Assembly (NCBI RefSeq): GCF_014230465.1
Contig: NZ_JAAXCY010000001.1
Span: forward strand, 310,001-374,000
Reading direction: 5' to 3'
From: Pseudomonas cremoris
Lineage (GTDB): Bacteria > Pseudomonadota > Gammaproteobacteria > Pseudomonadales > Pseudomonadaceae
Length of the DNA: 64,000 nucleotides
Part shown: piece by piece, positions 33,095 to 42,650 of the stretch
Numbering within the stretch: the first letter of the stretch is position 1
Layout of the letters: each line of letters opens with the position of its first letter
Program-made: the position numbers and the translations under genes
Notes under the pieces: model-generated
Database searches by the model: none
What the model saw: only the letters and a program-made list of their open reading frames with translations
Told to the model about the DNA's origin: nothing

Positions 33095-34441
33095 ATGACC
33101 GAGTTAGCCGAACCGCAGATTCCTGCCGCACCCGCCATGGTGCGGCTGCCCCTCTTGCAACTGATTCTGGTAGGCCTGCAACACGTCTTGCTGATGTACG
33201 GCGGCGCTGTCGCCGTGCCCCTGATCATTGGCCAGGCCGCCGGCCTTAGCCGTGAAGAAATCGCGTTCCTGATCAACGCCGACCTGCTGGTGGCCGGTAT
33301 TGCCACCATGGTGCAGTCGTTCGGCATCGGCCCGGTGGGCATTCGCATGCCGGTGATGATGGGCGCCAGTTTCGCCGCCGTCGGCAGCATGGTCGCCATG
33401 GCGGGCATGCCCGGTATAGGTTTGCAGGGGATCTTCGGCGCGACGATCGCCGCCGGGTTCTTCGGCATGGTCATCGCGCCGTTCATGTCCAAAGTCGTAC
33501 GCTTCTTTCCGCCGCTGGTGACGGGCACTGTGATCACCGCCATCGGTTTGTCGCTGTTTCCAGTGGCCGTAAACTGGGCCGGCGGTGGCAGCGCAGCCGC
33601 CACCTTCGGCTCGCCGGTCTACCTGGCGATTGCCGCATTGGTCCTGGGCACTATCCTGTTGATCAACCGCTTCATGCGTGGCTTCTGGGTGAACATCTCG
33701 GTGCTGATCGGCATGGGCCTGGGCTACGTGCTGTGCGGCATGCTGGGCATGGTCGACCTTAGCGGTTTGGCGCAGGCGCCGTGGGTGCAGGTGGTCACGC
33801 CGTTGCACTTCGGCATGCCCAAGTTCGAGTTGGCGCCGATCCTGTCGATGTGCCTGGTGGTGGTGATCATCTTTGTCGAATCCACCGGGATGTTCCTCGC
33901 GCTGGGCAAGATCACCGGCCAGGACGTCACGCCGAAGATGCTGCGCCGTGGCTTGCTGTGTGATGCCGGCGCTTCGTTCTTTGCCGGGTTCTTCAACACC
34001 TTTACCCACTCCTCCTTCGCCCAGAACATCGGCCTGGTGCAGATGACCGGCGTGCGTTGCCGTTCGGTGACGATCATGGCCGGGGCCTTTTTGATTGTGC
34101 TCAGCCTGCTGCCGAAAGCGGCATTCCTGGTGGCGTCGATTCCGCCTGCGGTATTGGGTGGTGCGGCAATCGCCATGTTCGGCATGGTGGCGGCTACCGG
34201 GATCAAGATCCTGCAGGAAGCCGACATTGCCGACCGCCGCAACCAGTTGCTGGTGGCGGTGAGTATCGGCATGGGCCTGATCCCGGTGGTGCGTCCGGAG
34301 TTCTTCGCCCAGTTGCCGTTGTGGATGAGCCCGATTACCCATAGCGGCATCGCCATGGCCACGCTCAGCGCGTTGTCGCTGAATATCCTGTTCAACATTC
34401 TCGGTGGCTCTGAACGACCTGCCGTCGCCCATACGCATTGA
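33095..34441 (+). CDS. NCS2 permease (urate/xanthine type)
   Basis: 448 residues from the ATG after CCGAGGTGTTGC. LILVGLQHVLLMYGGAVAVPLIIG and the helix-8/10 pair STGMFLALGKITGQD and GFFNTFTHSSFAQNIGLVQMTGVRCR define the nucleobase-ascorbate transporter family, UacT/XanP branch. Given puuD immediately upstream it probably imports urate or xanthine. About 14 hydrophobic segments. A second permease of a different branch lies at 20315. Confidence 0.93.
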   Translation: MTELAEPQIPAAPAMVRLPLLQLILVGLQHVLLMYGGAVAVPLIIGQAAGLSREEIAFLINADLLVAGIATMVQSFGIGPVGIRMPVMMGASFAAVGSMVAMAGMPGIGLQGIFGATIAAGFFGMVIAPFMSKVVRFFPPLVTGTVITAIGLSLFPVAVNWAGGGSAAATFGSPVYLAIAALVLGTILLINRFMRGFWVNISVLIGMGLGYVLCGMLGMVDLSGLAQAPWVQVVTPLHFGMPKFELAPILSMCLVVVIIFVESTGMFLALGKITGQDVTPKMLRRGLLCDAGASFFAGFFNTFTHSSFAQNIGLVQMTGVRCRSVTIMAGAFLIVLSLLPKAAFLVASIPPAVLGGAAIAMFGMVAATGIKILQEADIADRRNQLLVAVSIGMGLIPVVRPEFFAQLPLWMSPITHSGIAMATLSALSLNILFNILGGSERPAVAHTH

Positions 34442-34878
34442 TTCCTTCGTTCAAATAAAAACAATAACGAAACCGGGAATATCCACATGCACAGCATTCA
34501 CCTGGGGCCGGCCACACGCCGTGCCCCATTCTTGCCCCACGCGCTCTGTTACAGCGCACTTGAGCCAAGGCTTTGGAGCCAGTATTCTCCGCGCCCGCTC
34601 GAATCGACTCAAAAAAAAACAGCAAATGTAAAAGCTGACTGCAAGGCCAACTTATCCCGGCCTCATGTCTGCAGCCAACGTGCGCAAAAGTCCTCTGAAT
34701 TCGACTGCATTTCATGCAGCCGACGGGGATTTTTTGGCTTTTTAAACACCTTGGCGCAGCTCTTGCTACAAGCACTAAAGCTGACCGAATAGACGATTTT
34801 TGCAGCGATCCAAAAGGCGCCACACCAGAGCGCCTGCGTAGAAGAAAAACCATAAAACTTTAACTCGGGAGCAACCGA
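34442..34878. other. Gap before the Tsx-like gene
   Basis: 437 bases with no convincing gene. A 101-codon frame beginning near 34487 has no ribosome binding site and unnatural composition. An imperfect hairpin (TCGACTGCA/TGCAGCCGA, 34701-34723) followed by TTTTTTGGCTTTTT could end a small RNA or a leader; evidence is weak. Confidence 0.6.
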
Positions 34879-35664
34879 ATGAAACCTATGTTCAAAGGCC
34901 TGATGCTGGCGGGATCCCTGCTGGCCGGTGGCCAAGCCGTGGCCGGTGACCTGTTGCAGTGGCAGAACAACAGCCTGACCTATCTGTGGGGCAAGAGCTT
35001 TACCGTCAACCCGCAGATCCAGCAAACCGTTACGTTCGAACATGCCGACGCATGGAAGTACGGCGACAACTTCTTGTTTGTCGACCGCATCTTTTACAAC
35101 GGCAAGGAAGACGGCAACGTCGGCCCAAGTACTTACTACGGCGAGTTCAGCCCACGCCTGTCATTCGGCAAGATCTTTGACAAGGACCTGTCCTTCGGCC
35201 CGATCAAAGACGTATTGCTGGCCTTCACTTACGAGTTCGGCGAAGGCGATAACGAGTCGTACCTGCTGGGCCCTGGCTTTGACTTGAACATCCCGGGTTT
35301 CGACTACTTCCAGTTGAACTTCTACCAGCGCCAAACCGAGGGCAATCGCCCGGGTGATGGCGTGTGGCAAATCACGCCGGTGTGGTCGTACACCCTGCCA
35401 GTGGGCAACTCCAACATCCTGATCGACGGCTTCATGGACTGGGTGACGGACAACGACAAGAACGCCCGTGGCACTTACCACGCCAACCTGCACTTCAACC
35501 CACAGGTCAAATATGACCTGGGCAAGGCGTTGCATTGGGGCGAGAAGCAACTGTACGTCGGCTTTGAATACGACTACTGGAAGAACAAGTACGGGATCGA
35601 AGATTCAGGCGCGTTCAAGACCAACCAGGACACGGCGAGCTTCCTGGTCAAGTACCACTTCTGA
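34879..35664 (+). CDS. Tsx-like nucleoside-specific outer-membrane channel
   Basis: 261 residues. A signal peptide of about 22 residues (MKPMFKGLMLAGSLLAGGQAVA) precedes a beta-barrel rich in alternating aromatic/polar residues (NSLTYLWGKSFTVNP, FVDRIFYNG, GVWQITPVWSYTLP) that ends in a terminal aromatic (KYHF), as outer-membrane proteins do. It fits the Tsx/OmpK nucleoside-channel family. It lies downstream of the purine permease, so outer-membrane entry for purines or nucleosides is a reasonable role, but this is inference. Confidence 0.88.
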   Translation: MKPMFKGLMLAGSLLAGGQAVAGDLLQWQNNSLTYLWGKSFTVNPQIQQTVTFEHADAWKYGDNFLFVDRIFYNGKEDGNVGPSTYYGEFSPRLSFGKIFDKDLSFGPIKDVLLAFTYEFGEGDNESYLLGPGFDLNIPGFDYFQLNFYQRQTEGNRPGDGVWQITPVWSYTLPVGNSNILIDGFMDWVTDNDKNARGTYHANLHFNPQVKYDLGKALHWGEKQLYVGFEYDYWKNKYGIEDSGAFKTNQDTASFLVKYHF

Positions 35665-35681
35665 TTAAACACCGCCGGACT

Positions 35682-35774
35682 AATGTGGGAGCGGGCTTGC
35701 TCGCGAATGCAATAGATCAGTCACCCAATGTGCTGACTGACACACCGCATTCGCGAGCAAGCCCGCTCCCACAG
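35682..35774. repeat. REPIN, copy 5
   Basis: Head-to-head paired REP between convergent genes. Its end directly abuts the stop codon (TTA at 35775-35777) of the patatin gene, as copy 3 abuts the AtuA partner. Confidence 0.93.
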
Positions 35775-36923
35775 TTAGATCGGGGACAATCCCAAAAATC
35801 GCGTGATCTGATCACGCTTGGCCAACGCGTCCCGCCGCCCCAGCTCGATCAACTCGCTGCAGTAACCCGCCTCGAACAGCAAGTAACTCAACACCCCCGC
35901 TCCGCTCGTCTTGGTCGCCCCCGGCCCCCGCAGAAACAGACGCAACGCCGCCGGCAATTCCTGGCGATGTCGCGCCGCGATTTCGTCGATAGGCTGGCTG
36001 GGTGCAATGACCAGCACTTCCACCGGTGCCAGCCCCTGGGCGGTGCTGTCGGCAGGCCGGAAATGGCTGAACTGGTTGAGCCGCTCCAGCAGTTCGATAT
36101 CGCTTTCCAGGCTGTCGATGAACGTACTGTTGAGCATGTGCCCACCGATCTGCGCCAGGGTCGGCTCCTGGCCGGTGAAGGTTCGCTGCACGGCTGGCTC
36201 ATTGCCACGCGGGTTGCCGCTGACGCCCACCACCAACACACGGCTGGCCCCCAGGTGCAGCGCCGGGCTGATGGGGGCCGACTGGCGTACAGCGCCGTCG
36301 CCGAAATACTCATGGTCAAGTTTGACTGGGGCGAACAGCAAGGGGATCGCCGAACTGGCCAGCAGGTGTTCAACGCTGAGCTGAGTGGGCACACCGATAC
36401 GCCGATGGCGCAACCACGCGTCGATGGTGCGCCCGCCTTGATAAAAGGTCACCGCTTGCCCGGACTCATAACCGAAGGCTGTCACGGCCACCGCATGCAG
36501 GTGCTTTTTGCGGATGGCTTCGTCGATACCGTGCAGGTGCAGTTTGTCGTTGAGCAAATCGCGCAACGGCGCGCTATTGAGCAGTGCCACCGGCACCTGC
36601 GCGCCCAAGCCGAGCAAACTGTGGAAAAAAAACCGGCTCGCCTGGCGAATCACCCCCGGCCAGTCACTGCGCAGCACCAGATGGCTGCGAAAGCCTTGCC
36701 AGAACGCGGTAAGTCGTTGGATCGCGGCGGTGAAATCCATGGCCCCGCTGGCCAGGCTCACCGCATTGATCGCACCGGCCGACGTACCGACGATCACCGG
36801 GAACGGATTCGGTGCCCCTGGCGGCAGCAACTCGGCAATCGCCGCCAACACCCCCACTTGATACGCCGCTCGCGCCCCGCCGCCGGAAAGAATCAAGCCT
36901 GTAACCGGTTCAGCTGGGCGCAT
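35775..36923 (-). CDS. Patatin-like phospholipase
   Basis: 382 residues. The oxyanion glycines SGGGAR are at 13-18 and the nucleophile GTSAG at 46-50 (Ser48); the dyad Asp is in FGDGAV at about 210. No signal peptide. It is a RssA/YchK-like cytoplasmic lipid acyl hydrolase rather than an exported ExoU-type toxin (no long extra domains). It lies 30 bases after lpxL on the same strand, so phospholipid/lipid A maintenance is a plausible context. Substrate unknown. Confidence 0.9.
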   Translation of the reverse strand: MRPAEPVTGLILSGGGARAAYQVGVLAAIAELLPPGAPNPFPVIVGTSAGAINAVSLASGAMDFTAAIQRLTAFWQGFRSHLVLRSDWPGVIRQASRFFFHSLLGLGAQVPVALLNSAPLRDLLNDKLHLHGIDEAIRKKHLHAVAVTAFGYESGQAVTFYQGGRTIDAWLRHRRIGVPTQLSVEHLLASSAIPLLFAPVKLDHEYFGDGAVRQSAPISPALHLGASRVLVVGVSGNPRGNEPAVQRTFTGQEPTLAQIGGHMLNSTFIDSLESDIELLERLNQFSHFRPADSTAQGLAPVEVLVIAPSQPIDEIAARHRQELPAALRLFLRGPGATKTSGAGVLSYLLFEAGYCSELIELGRRDALAKRDQITRFLGLSPI

Positions 36924-36953
36924 CGCATCACTCCATGTAGGGGAACGTCGGGA

Positions 36954-37889
36954 TTACCGACGGCGTTTTTCGTACAGTTTTGGCTCACCCGGTGGCCGGC
37001 TCTTGAAGCGGCGATGGGTCCACAGGTACTGCTCGGGGCATTCACGTACCGAGGCTTCGACCCACTGGTTGATGCGCAGGCAATCGGCCTCATCGCTTTC
37101 GCCGGGGAAGTCAGCCAGCGGCGGGTGGATCACCAGGCGGTACCCACTGCCGTCGGCCAGGCGCTGCTGGGTGAACGGCACCACCAGCGCCTTGCCCAGC
37201 TTGGCGAACTTGCTGGTGGCCGGCACGGTAGCGGCCTGAATGCCGAACAGCGGCACGAAGATGCTTTGCTTGGCGCCGTAGTCCTGGTCCGGTGCATACC
37301 AGATGGCACGGCCGGCGCGCAGCAGCTTGAGCATGCCGCGCACGTCCTCGCGCTCCACCGCCAGGGAGTCGAGGTTGTGGCGCTCGCGGCCACGGCGCTG
37401 GATATAGTCGAACAGCGGGTTGCCGTGCTCGCGGTACATGCCATCAATGGTGTGCTTTTGCCCCAGCAAGGCTGCGCCGATTTCCAGGGTGGTGAAATGC
37501 AGGGCCATGAGGATCACGCCCTTGCCGTCCAACTGAGCCTGCTTGAGGTGCTCCAGGCCTTCGACATGGGCCAGGCGCGCCAAACGCTGGCGCGACCACC
37601 ACCAGCTCATGGCCATTTCAAAGAAGGCGATGCCGGTGGAGGCAAAGTTTTCCTTGAGCAAATGTTTTCGCTCTTTGGCGGATTTTTCCGGGAAGCACAG
37701 CTCCAGGTTTCGCGCGGCGATGCGCCGACGTTCACCGGCCACACGGTACATTCCCGCACCCAACAGGCGCCCAATGACCAGCAGCGCGCGGTACGGCAAC
37801 TGGGTGACCAGCCACAGCAGGCCGAGTCCCAGCCATAACAGCCAAAAACGTGGGTGAAAAAATACAGCTCGAAAACGCGGGCGATCCAT
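36954..37889 (-). CDS. Lipid A lauroyl acyltransferase (LpxL/HtrB-like)
   Basis: 311 residues from the ATG at 37889. It adds a secondary acyl chain to lipid A at the inner membrane. One N-terminal membrane helix ([18 protein letters not shown]), the HX4E catalytic motif HFTTLE at 131-136, and the family blocks NLELCFPE and WYAPDQDYG are present. Divergent from minC with a 119-base promoter region, followed by the patatin gene. Which of the LpxL/LpxM positions it acylates is not readable. Confidence 0.93.
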   Translation of the reverse strand: MDRPRFRAVFFHPRFWLLWLGLGLLWLVTQLPYRALLVIGRLLGAGMYRVAGERRRIAARNLELCFPEKSAKERKHLLKENFASTGIAFFEMAMSWWWSRQRLARLAHVEGLEHLKQAQLDGKGVILMALHFTTLEIGAALLGQKHTIDGMYREHGNPLFDYIQRRGRERHNLDSLAVEREDVRGMLKLLRAGRAIWYAPDQDYGAKQSIFVPLFGIQAATVPATSKFAKLGKALVVPFTQQRLADGSGYRLVIHPPLADFPGESDEADCLRINQWVEASVRECPEQYLWTHRRFKSRPPGEPKLYEKRRR

Positions 37890-38008
37890 TACAGATTCCG
37901 GTAAAGACAAGGGCCGCGCATTCTACAACGGTTCGACTCGGCTTGCGGCCAGTGGATGTTCTCGTTATAAGTCTCGACACTTTTCGTGACAAGCCGCTTT
38001 TGCCGACC

Positions 38009-38746
38009 ATGAGCCAAACCGAACCGCTAGACCAAGATCCCGTGTTCCAGCTGAAAGGCAGCATGCTCGCCATCACCGTGCTGGAACTGGCCCGCAACGA
38101 CCTCGACGCCCTGGACCGCCAATTGGCCGCCAAGGTCGCCCTGGCGCCGAACTTCTTCAACAATGCCCCGCTGGTGCTGGCCCTGGACAAGCTGCCTGCC
38201 GGCCAAGGCGTCATCGACCTGCCCGGCCTGATGCGCGTGTGCCGCTCCCATGGCCTGCGCACCCTGGCAATTCGTGCCAGCCGTATCGAAGACATTGCCG
38301 CGGCCATCGCCATTGAACTGCCAGTACTGCCGCCGTCCGGTGCGCGCGAGCGTCCGCTAGAACCATTGGTCGGCGAAGAGAAGAAAAAACCGGAAAAACC
38401 ACCCGAGCCTACGATAAAGCCTACAAAAATCATCACCTCTCCCGTACGGGGCGGGCAGCAGATTTACGCCCAGGGTGGCGACCTTGTGGTGATCTCGTCG
38501 GTCAGTCCAGGAGCGGAACTTCTCGCCGATGGCAACATCCATGTATACGGCCCGATGCGCGGACGTGCCCTCGCCGGCATCAAAGGTGATACCAAGGCCC
38601 GTATTTTTTGCCAGCAGTTGACCGCTGAGCTAGTGTCCATCGCAGGCCAGTACAAGGTTTCAGAAGATTTGCGCCGTGATCCGCTGTGGGGGGCCGGGGT
38701 GCAGGTCAGCCTGTCGGGCGATGTGTTGAACATCATCCGTCTTTAA
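38009..38746 (+). CDS. minC: Septum-site inhibitor MinC
   Basis: 245 residues from the internal ATG at 38009 ([19 protein letters not shown]). It blocks FtsZ ring formation away from midcell. N-terminal FtsZ-binding domain (1-100), Lys/Pro-rich linker ([18 protein letters not shown]), and a C-terminal beta-helix dimerising domain beginning [18 protein letters not shown] and including [23 protein letters not shown]. First gene of minCDE. The 201 bases between it and minD carry hairpins that may set MinC:MinD levels. Confidence 0.97.
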   Translation: MSQTEPLDQDPVFQLKGSMLAITVLELARNDLDALDRQLAAKVALAPNFFNNAPLVLALDKLPAGQGVIDLPGLMRVCRSHGLRTLAIRASRIEDIAAAIAIELPVLPPSGARERPLEPLVGEEKKKPEKPPEPTIKPTKIITSPVRGGQQIYAQGGDLVVISSVSPGAELLADGNIHVYGPMRGRALAGIKGDTKARIFCQQLTAELVSIAGQYKVSEDLRRDPLWGAGVQVSLSGDVLNIIRL

Positions 38747-38908
38747 CGGATACTGCCGCATTTTCCAAGCATCTCTAGACTCTGATAGCACAGCGAAACC
38801 GGCAATACTTGTGTAGGAATAATTGGAAGTTGGCGTTTCCCCTCCGGAAACCACATCTTTTTCCTACAAAGGCTGTCCGCCTGCAGCGAGTTCCAAGAGA
38901 TGTTTTTC

Positions 38909-38926
38909 AGGGACCGAAAAGTCCTT
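38909..38926 (+). terminator. Weak terminator-like hairpin between minC and minD
   Basis: AGGGAC, loop CGAAAA, GTCCTT followed by TTT. It is a six-pair stem with one wobble just before the minD ribosome binding site. Possibly attenuates readthrough from minC or affects translation of minD. Confidence 0.4.
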
Positions 38927-38947
38927 TTTCCTTAGGGGTGAAACACC

Positions 38948-39760
38948 TTGGCCAAGATTCTCGTGGTTACATCCGGCAAGGGTGGTGTGGGTAAGACCAC
39001 CACCAGCGCCGCTATCGGTACCGGCCTCGCTCTGCGCGGCCACAAAACAGTTATCGTCGACTTCGACGTCGGTTTGCGTAACCTCGACCTGATCATGGGC
39101 TGCGAACGCCGCGTGGTGTACGACTTCGTCAACGTGGTGAACGGCGAAGCCAACCTGCAGCAGGCCCTGATCAAGGACAAGCGCCTTGAGAACCTGTACG
39201 TGCTGGCTGCCAGCCAGACCCGCGACAAAGACGCACTGACCAAGGAAGGCGTAGGCAAAGTCCTGGCAGAGCTGAAAGAAACCTTCGAGTACGTGGTGTG
39301 CGACTCCCCGGCCGGTATCGAAACCGGTGCTCACTTGGCGATGTACTTCGCCGACGAAGCCATCGTGGTCACGAACCCGGAAGTGTCCTCCGTACGTGAC
39401 TCGGACCGTATGCTGGGCCTGCTGGCCAGCAAATCCAAGCGCGCCGAAGAAGGCCAGGACCCGATCAAGGAGCACTTGCTGCTCACCCGTTACAACCCTG
39501 AGCGCGTCAGCAATGGCGAAATGCTCGGCGTTGAAGACGTGAAGGAAATCCTCGCAGTGACCCTGCTGGGCGTGATTCCAGAATCCCAGGCAGTCCTGAA
39601 GGCCTCCAACCAAGGCGTTCCGGTCATCCTCGATGACCAGAGCGACGCCGGCCAGGCGTACAGCGATGCAGTTGATCGCCTGCTGGGCAAGACCGTGGAA
39701 CATCGCTTCCTCGATGTAAAGAAGAAGGGATTCTTCGAGCGTATCTTTGGAGGCAACTAA
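38948..39760 (+). CDS. minD: Septum-site ATPase MinD
   Basis: 270 residues with a TTG start (AKILVVTSGKGGVGKTTT follows). Deviant Walker A GKGGVGKT at 10-17, DFDVGLRNLDLIMGCERRVVYDFVNV, and a C-terminal amphipathic helix (KKKGFFERIFGG) that docks on the membrane. It recruits MinC and is pushed off by MinE. The Shine-Dalgarno AGGGGTG lies within a GGTG-AAA-CACC mini-hairpin that also touches the TTG, which is likely to lower translation. Confidence 0.98.
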   Translation: MAKILVVTSGKGGVGKTTTSAAIGTGLALRGHKTVIVDFDVGLRNLDLIMGCERRVVYDFVNVVNGEANLQQALIKDKRLENLYVLAASQTRDKDALTKEGVGKVLAELKETFEYVVCDSPAGIETGAHLAMYFADEAIVVTNPEVSSVRDSDRMLGLLASKSKRAEEGQDPIKEHLLLTRYNPERVSNGEMLGVEDVKEILAVTLLGVIPESQAVLKASNQGVPVILDDQSDAGQAYSDAVDRLLGKTVEHRFLDVKKKGFFERIFGGN

Positions 39761-39763
39761 ACA

Positions 39764-40018
39764 ATGAAATTTCTCGACTTCTTTCGCGCCAACAAAAAGC
39801 CTACGACCGCGTCGGTAGCGAAAGAGCGTCTACAGATCATCGTGGCGCACGAACGCGGCCAACGCAGCACGCCGGACTACCTGCCAGCCTTGCAGAAGGA
39901 ACTGGTCGAGGTGATCCGCAAGTACGTCAACATCGGGAACGACGATGTACATGTCGCCCTGGAAAACGACGGCAGCTGCTCGATTCTGGAACTCAATATC
40001 ACCCTGCCTGATCGTTGA
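39764..40018 (+). CDS. minE: Division topological specificity factor MinE
   Basis: 84 residues beginning 3 bases after minD. N-terminal anti-MinCD helix ([33 protein letters not shown]) and C-terminal dimer domain ([17 protein letters not shown]... [15 protein letters not shown]). It stimulates MinD's ATPase and drives pole-to-pole oscillation. Last gene of the min operon. Confidence 0.98.
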   Translation: MKFLDFFRANKKPTTASVAKERLQIIVAHERGQRSTPDYLPALQKELVEVIRKYVNIGNDDVHVALENDGSCSILELNITLPDR

Positions 40019-40031
40019 TCGAACAGGCGGC

Positions 40032-40091
40032 CGCCACGGCGGCTCGCACACCTTGATCCCTTTTCGGGAGCCAGGTGGGCGAGCCGCCGTT
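40032..40091 (+). terminator. Large hairpin after minE
   Basis: CGGCGGCTCGC-ACACCT and AGGT-GGGCGAGCCGCCG pair over about 16-18 bases with a loop of roughly 19 bases. The T-tract after it is poor (CGTTGGCGTTTGTT), so it may be a stabiliser or a rho-independent terminator of modest strength. It lies just before the pseudouridine-synthase gene. Confidence 0.6.
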
Positions 40092-40114
40092 GGCGTTTGT
40101 TACGAGGCTGTTTA

Positions 40115-40750
40115 ATGCCGCTGTCCAATATCCATATCCTGCATCAGGACGACGCTGTCCTGGTGGTGAACAAGCCAACCCTGCTGCTCTCGGTGCCTGG
40201 CCGCGCCGACGACAACAAGGACTGCCTGATCACCCGCCTGCAGGAAAACGGCTACCCCGAAGCCCGCATCGTCCATCGCCTGGACTGGGAAACCTCAGGG
40301 ATCATCCTGCTGGCCCGGGACGCCGATAGCCACCGCGAACTGTCCCGCCAGTTTCACGACCGTGAAACCGAAAAGGCCTACACCGCCCTGGCCTGGGGCC
40401 AACCGGAACTGGACAGCGGCAGCATCGACCTGCCCTTGCGCTACGACCCGCCGACCAAGCCGCGCCATGTGGTGGATTACGAGTTCGGCAAGCACGCGCT
40501 GACTTTCTGGAAGGTGCTGGAGCGCTGTGGCGACTGGTGCCGTGTGGAGCTGACGCCGATTACCGGGCGTTCGCACCAACTGCGCGTGCACATGCTTTCC
40601 ATCGGCCACCCGCTGCTGGGTGATGGCCTGTACGCTCACGAACAAGCCCTGGCGGCCTGGCCGCGCCTGTGCCTGCACGCGAGCATGCTCAGCTTCACGC
40701 ATCCGCAAAGCGGCGAGCGTTTGCGCTTCGAGTGTCCTGCGCCCTTCTAA
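40115..40750 (+). CDS. RluA-family pseudouridine synthase
   Basis: 211 residues from the ATG at 40115. It isomerises uridine to pseudouridine in rRNA or tRNA. The catalytic Asp is in [10 protein letters not shown] (residues about 53-62); [25 protein letters not shown] is the second family block. No S4 RNA-binding domain, so it is the short RluA type (RluA/TruC group). Likely target cannot be fixed from sequence. Confidence 0.92.
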   Translation: MPLSNIHILHQDDAVLVVNKPTLLLSVPGRADDNKDCLITRLQENGYPEARIVHRLDWETSGIILLARDADSHRELSRQFHDRETEKAYTALAWGQPELDSGSIDLPLRYDPPTKPRHVVDYEFGKHALTFWKVLERCGDWCRVELTPITGRSHQLRVHMLSIGHPLLGDGLYAHEQALAAWPRLCLHASMLSFTHPQSGERLRFECPAPF

Positions 40751-40768
40751 AGCTGGCAATAGGTTCAA

Positions 40769-40862
40769 AATGTGGGAGCGGGCTTGCTCGCGAATGCGGT
40801 GGATCAGTTGGCACATTCAGTGGCTGACACACTGCATTCGCGAGCAAGCCCGCTCCCACATT
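40769..40862. repeat. REPIN, copy 6
   Basis: Head-to-head paired REP of 94 bases between the pseudouridine-synthase gene and apeB, both transcribed rightward. Confidence 0.93.
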
Positions 40863-40922
40863 TGTTCTGTGCACTTTTCGCCACCGACGGTAAACTCCGC
40901 GCATTGCTGTCTGGAGCTATTT

Positions 40923-42212
40923 ATGCGCGAAGCGTTGAATCAAGGCCTGATCGACTTCCTCAAGGCCTCCCCTACTCCTTTTCATGCCACTGCTGCCCTC
41001 GCCCAGCGCCTGGAAGCGGCCGGTTACCAGCGTCTTGACGAGCGCGATACCTGGATCACCGAAGCCAACGGTCGCTATTACGTGACCCGCAACGACTCCT
41101 CGATCATCGCCTTCAAGCTCGGCCGCCATTCGCCGCTGCAAGGTGGCATTCGCCTGGTCGGCGCCCACACCGACAGCCCGTGCCTGCGGGTCAAGCCCCA
41201 GCCTGAGCTGCAACGCCAAGGTTTCTGGCAACTGGGCGTCGAAGTCTACGGCGGTGCACTGCTGGCGCCGTGGTTCGACCGCGACCTGTCCCTGGCCGGC
41301 CGCGTGACCTTCCGCCGCGATGGCAAGGTCGAAAGCCAGCTGATCGACTTCAAGCTGCCCATCGCCATCATCCCCAACCTGGCCATTCACCTGAACCGTG
41401 AAGCCAACCAGGGTTGGGCGATCAATGCACAGACCGAGCTGCCGCCGATCCTCGCGCAATTCGCCGGCGACGAGCGCGTAGACTTCCGCGCCGTGCTCAC
41501 CGAGCAACTGGCCCGCGAACATGGGCTGAACGCCGATGTGGTGCTCGACTACGAGCTGAGTTTCTACGACACCCAAAGCGCTGCGGTGATTGGCCTGAAT
41601 GGCGACTTCATTGCCGGCGCGCGCCTGGATAACTTGTTGTCCTGCTACGCCGGCCTGCAGGCCTTGCTCACCAGCGACACCGATGAAACCTGCGTGCTGG
41701 TGTGCAACGACCACGAAGAAGTCGGCTCCTGCTCCGCCTGCGGCGCCGATGGTCCGATGCTGGAACAGACCCTGCGCCGCCTGCTGCCGGAAGGTGATGA
41801 ATTCGTACGCACCATTCAGAAATCCCTGCTGGTGTCTGCCGACAACGCCCACGGTGTGCACCCGAACTACGCCGAGAAACACGACGCCAACCACGGCCCC
41901 AAGCTCAATGCCGGCCCGGTGATCAAGGTCAACAGCAACCAGCGCTACGCCACCAACAGCGAAACTGCCGGGTTCTTCCGTCACTTGTGCATGGCCGAAG
42001 AAGTACCGGTGCAGAGCTTCGTGGTGCGCAGCGACATGGGCTGTGGTTCCACCATCGGCCCGATCACCGCCAGCCACCTGGGCGTGCGCACCGTGGATAT
42101 CGGTTTGCCGACGTTTGCCATGCATTCCATTCGTGAGCTGTGCGGCAGCCATGACCTGGCGCATCTGGTGAAGGTGTTGGGGGCTTTTTACGCGAGTCGC
42201 GACTTGCCCTGA
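40923..42212 (+). CDS. apeB: M18-family aspartyl aminopeptidase
   Basis: 429 residues from the ATG at 40923. It removes acidic N-terminal residues from peptides in the cytoplasm. Zinc-binding motifs: [13 protein letters not shown] near residue 80, [18 protein letters not shown] with the catalytic Glu, [15 protein letters not shown], and [12 protein letters not shown]. All expected metal ligands are visible. Monocistronic between two REPINs. Confidence 0.95.
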   Translation: MREALNQGLIDFLKASPTPFHATAALAQRLEAAGYQRLDERDTWITEANGRYYVTRNDSSIIAFKLGRHSPLQGGIRLVGAHTDSPCLRVKPQPELQRQGFWQLGVEVYGGALLAPWFDRDLSLAGRVTFRRDGKVESQLIDFKLPIAIIPNLAIHLNREANQGWAINAQTELPPILAQFAGDERVDFRAVLTEQLAREHGLNADVVLDYELSFYDTQSAAVIGLNGDFIAGARLDNLLSCYAGLQALLTSDTDETCVLVCNDHEEVGSCSACGADGPMLEQTLRRLLPEGDEFVRTIQKSLLVSADNAHGVHPNYAEKHDANHGPKLNAGPVIKVNSNQRYATNSETAGFFRHLCMAEEVPVQSFVVRSDMGCGSTIGPITASHLGVRTVDIGLPTFAMHSIRELCGSHDLAHLVKVLGAFYASRDLP

Positions 42213-42235
42213 TTTCTGGGCTGAATGCGGTCGAA

Positions 42236-42329
42236 AATGTGGGAGCGGGCTTGCTCGCGAAAGCGGAGTGTCAGTCACTGAGTATGCTGACTGATCCACC
42301 GCATTCGCGAGCAAGCCCGCTCCCACATT
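42236..42329. repeat. REPIN, copy 7
   Basis: Head-to-head paired REP of about 93 bases between apeB and the small membrane gene, both transcribed rightward. Confidence 0.93.
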
Positions 42330-42421
42330 TAGTTTTGTGTACACCTGATCTACATCACCTGCATTTCCCGCAATCCGGCCTAAACTTGTCAGTATTCCCA
42401 CTCCGACAAGGCCGTCGCACC

Positions 42422-42598
42422 ATGATCTCCATGTCCTCCTTCCACGCCATGCTTATTCCTATCCTGATCGGCATGATCCTGCTGGCCGTAGGCTTCAACT
42501 TTCGTGACAAGCCCGTTGGCGTCTTTGGCATGTGGATCGGCATGCTGCTGATCCTGGGCACCGTGGTCTACAAAATCCTCGCCAAACTGGCCGAATGA
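42422..42598 (+). CDS. Small membrane protein, 58 residues
   Basis: Starts at the ATG at 42422 (MISMSSFHAMLIPILIGM). Two hydrophobic segments (about 9-24 and 34-52) joined by the short polar loop NFRDKPVGVF. Too short for domain assignment; no ribosome binding site stronger than GACAAGGCCGTCGCACC. The MscS channel gene follows 52 bases later in the same direction, so it may be translated from a shared transcript. Confidence 0.7.
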   Translation: MISMSSFHAMLIPILIGMILLAVGFNFRDKPVGVFGMWIGMLLILGTVVYKILAKLAE

Positions 42599-42650
42599 CC
42601 CACGCCCTCGTACACTCGGTCAACTCGTCGTTTTCAAGGTTGACCGCCTA

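Noticed and set aside
34487..34792. A 101-codon plus-strand frame between the purine permease and the Tsx-like gene
   Set aside because: No ribosome binding site, composition unlike Pseudomonas proteins (many Ser, Cys, Arg) and no recognisable motif. Treated as intergenic.
35685..37838. 717-codon frame antisense to the patatin and lpxL genes, starting in a REPIN
   Set aside because: It begins inside a repeat, spans two divergent-strand genes and has shadow composition.
42335..42346. TTGTGTACAC near the small membrane gene as a fourth purine operator
   Set aside because: It breaks the palindrome of the other three sites and neighbours no purine gene.
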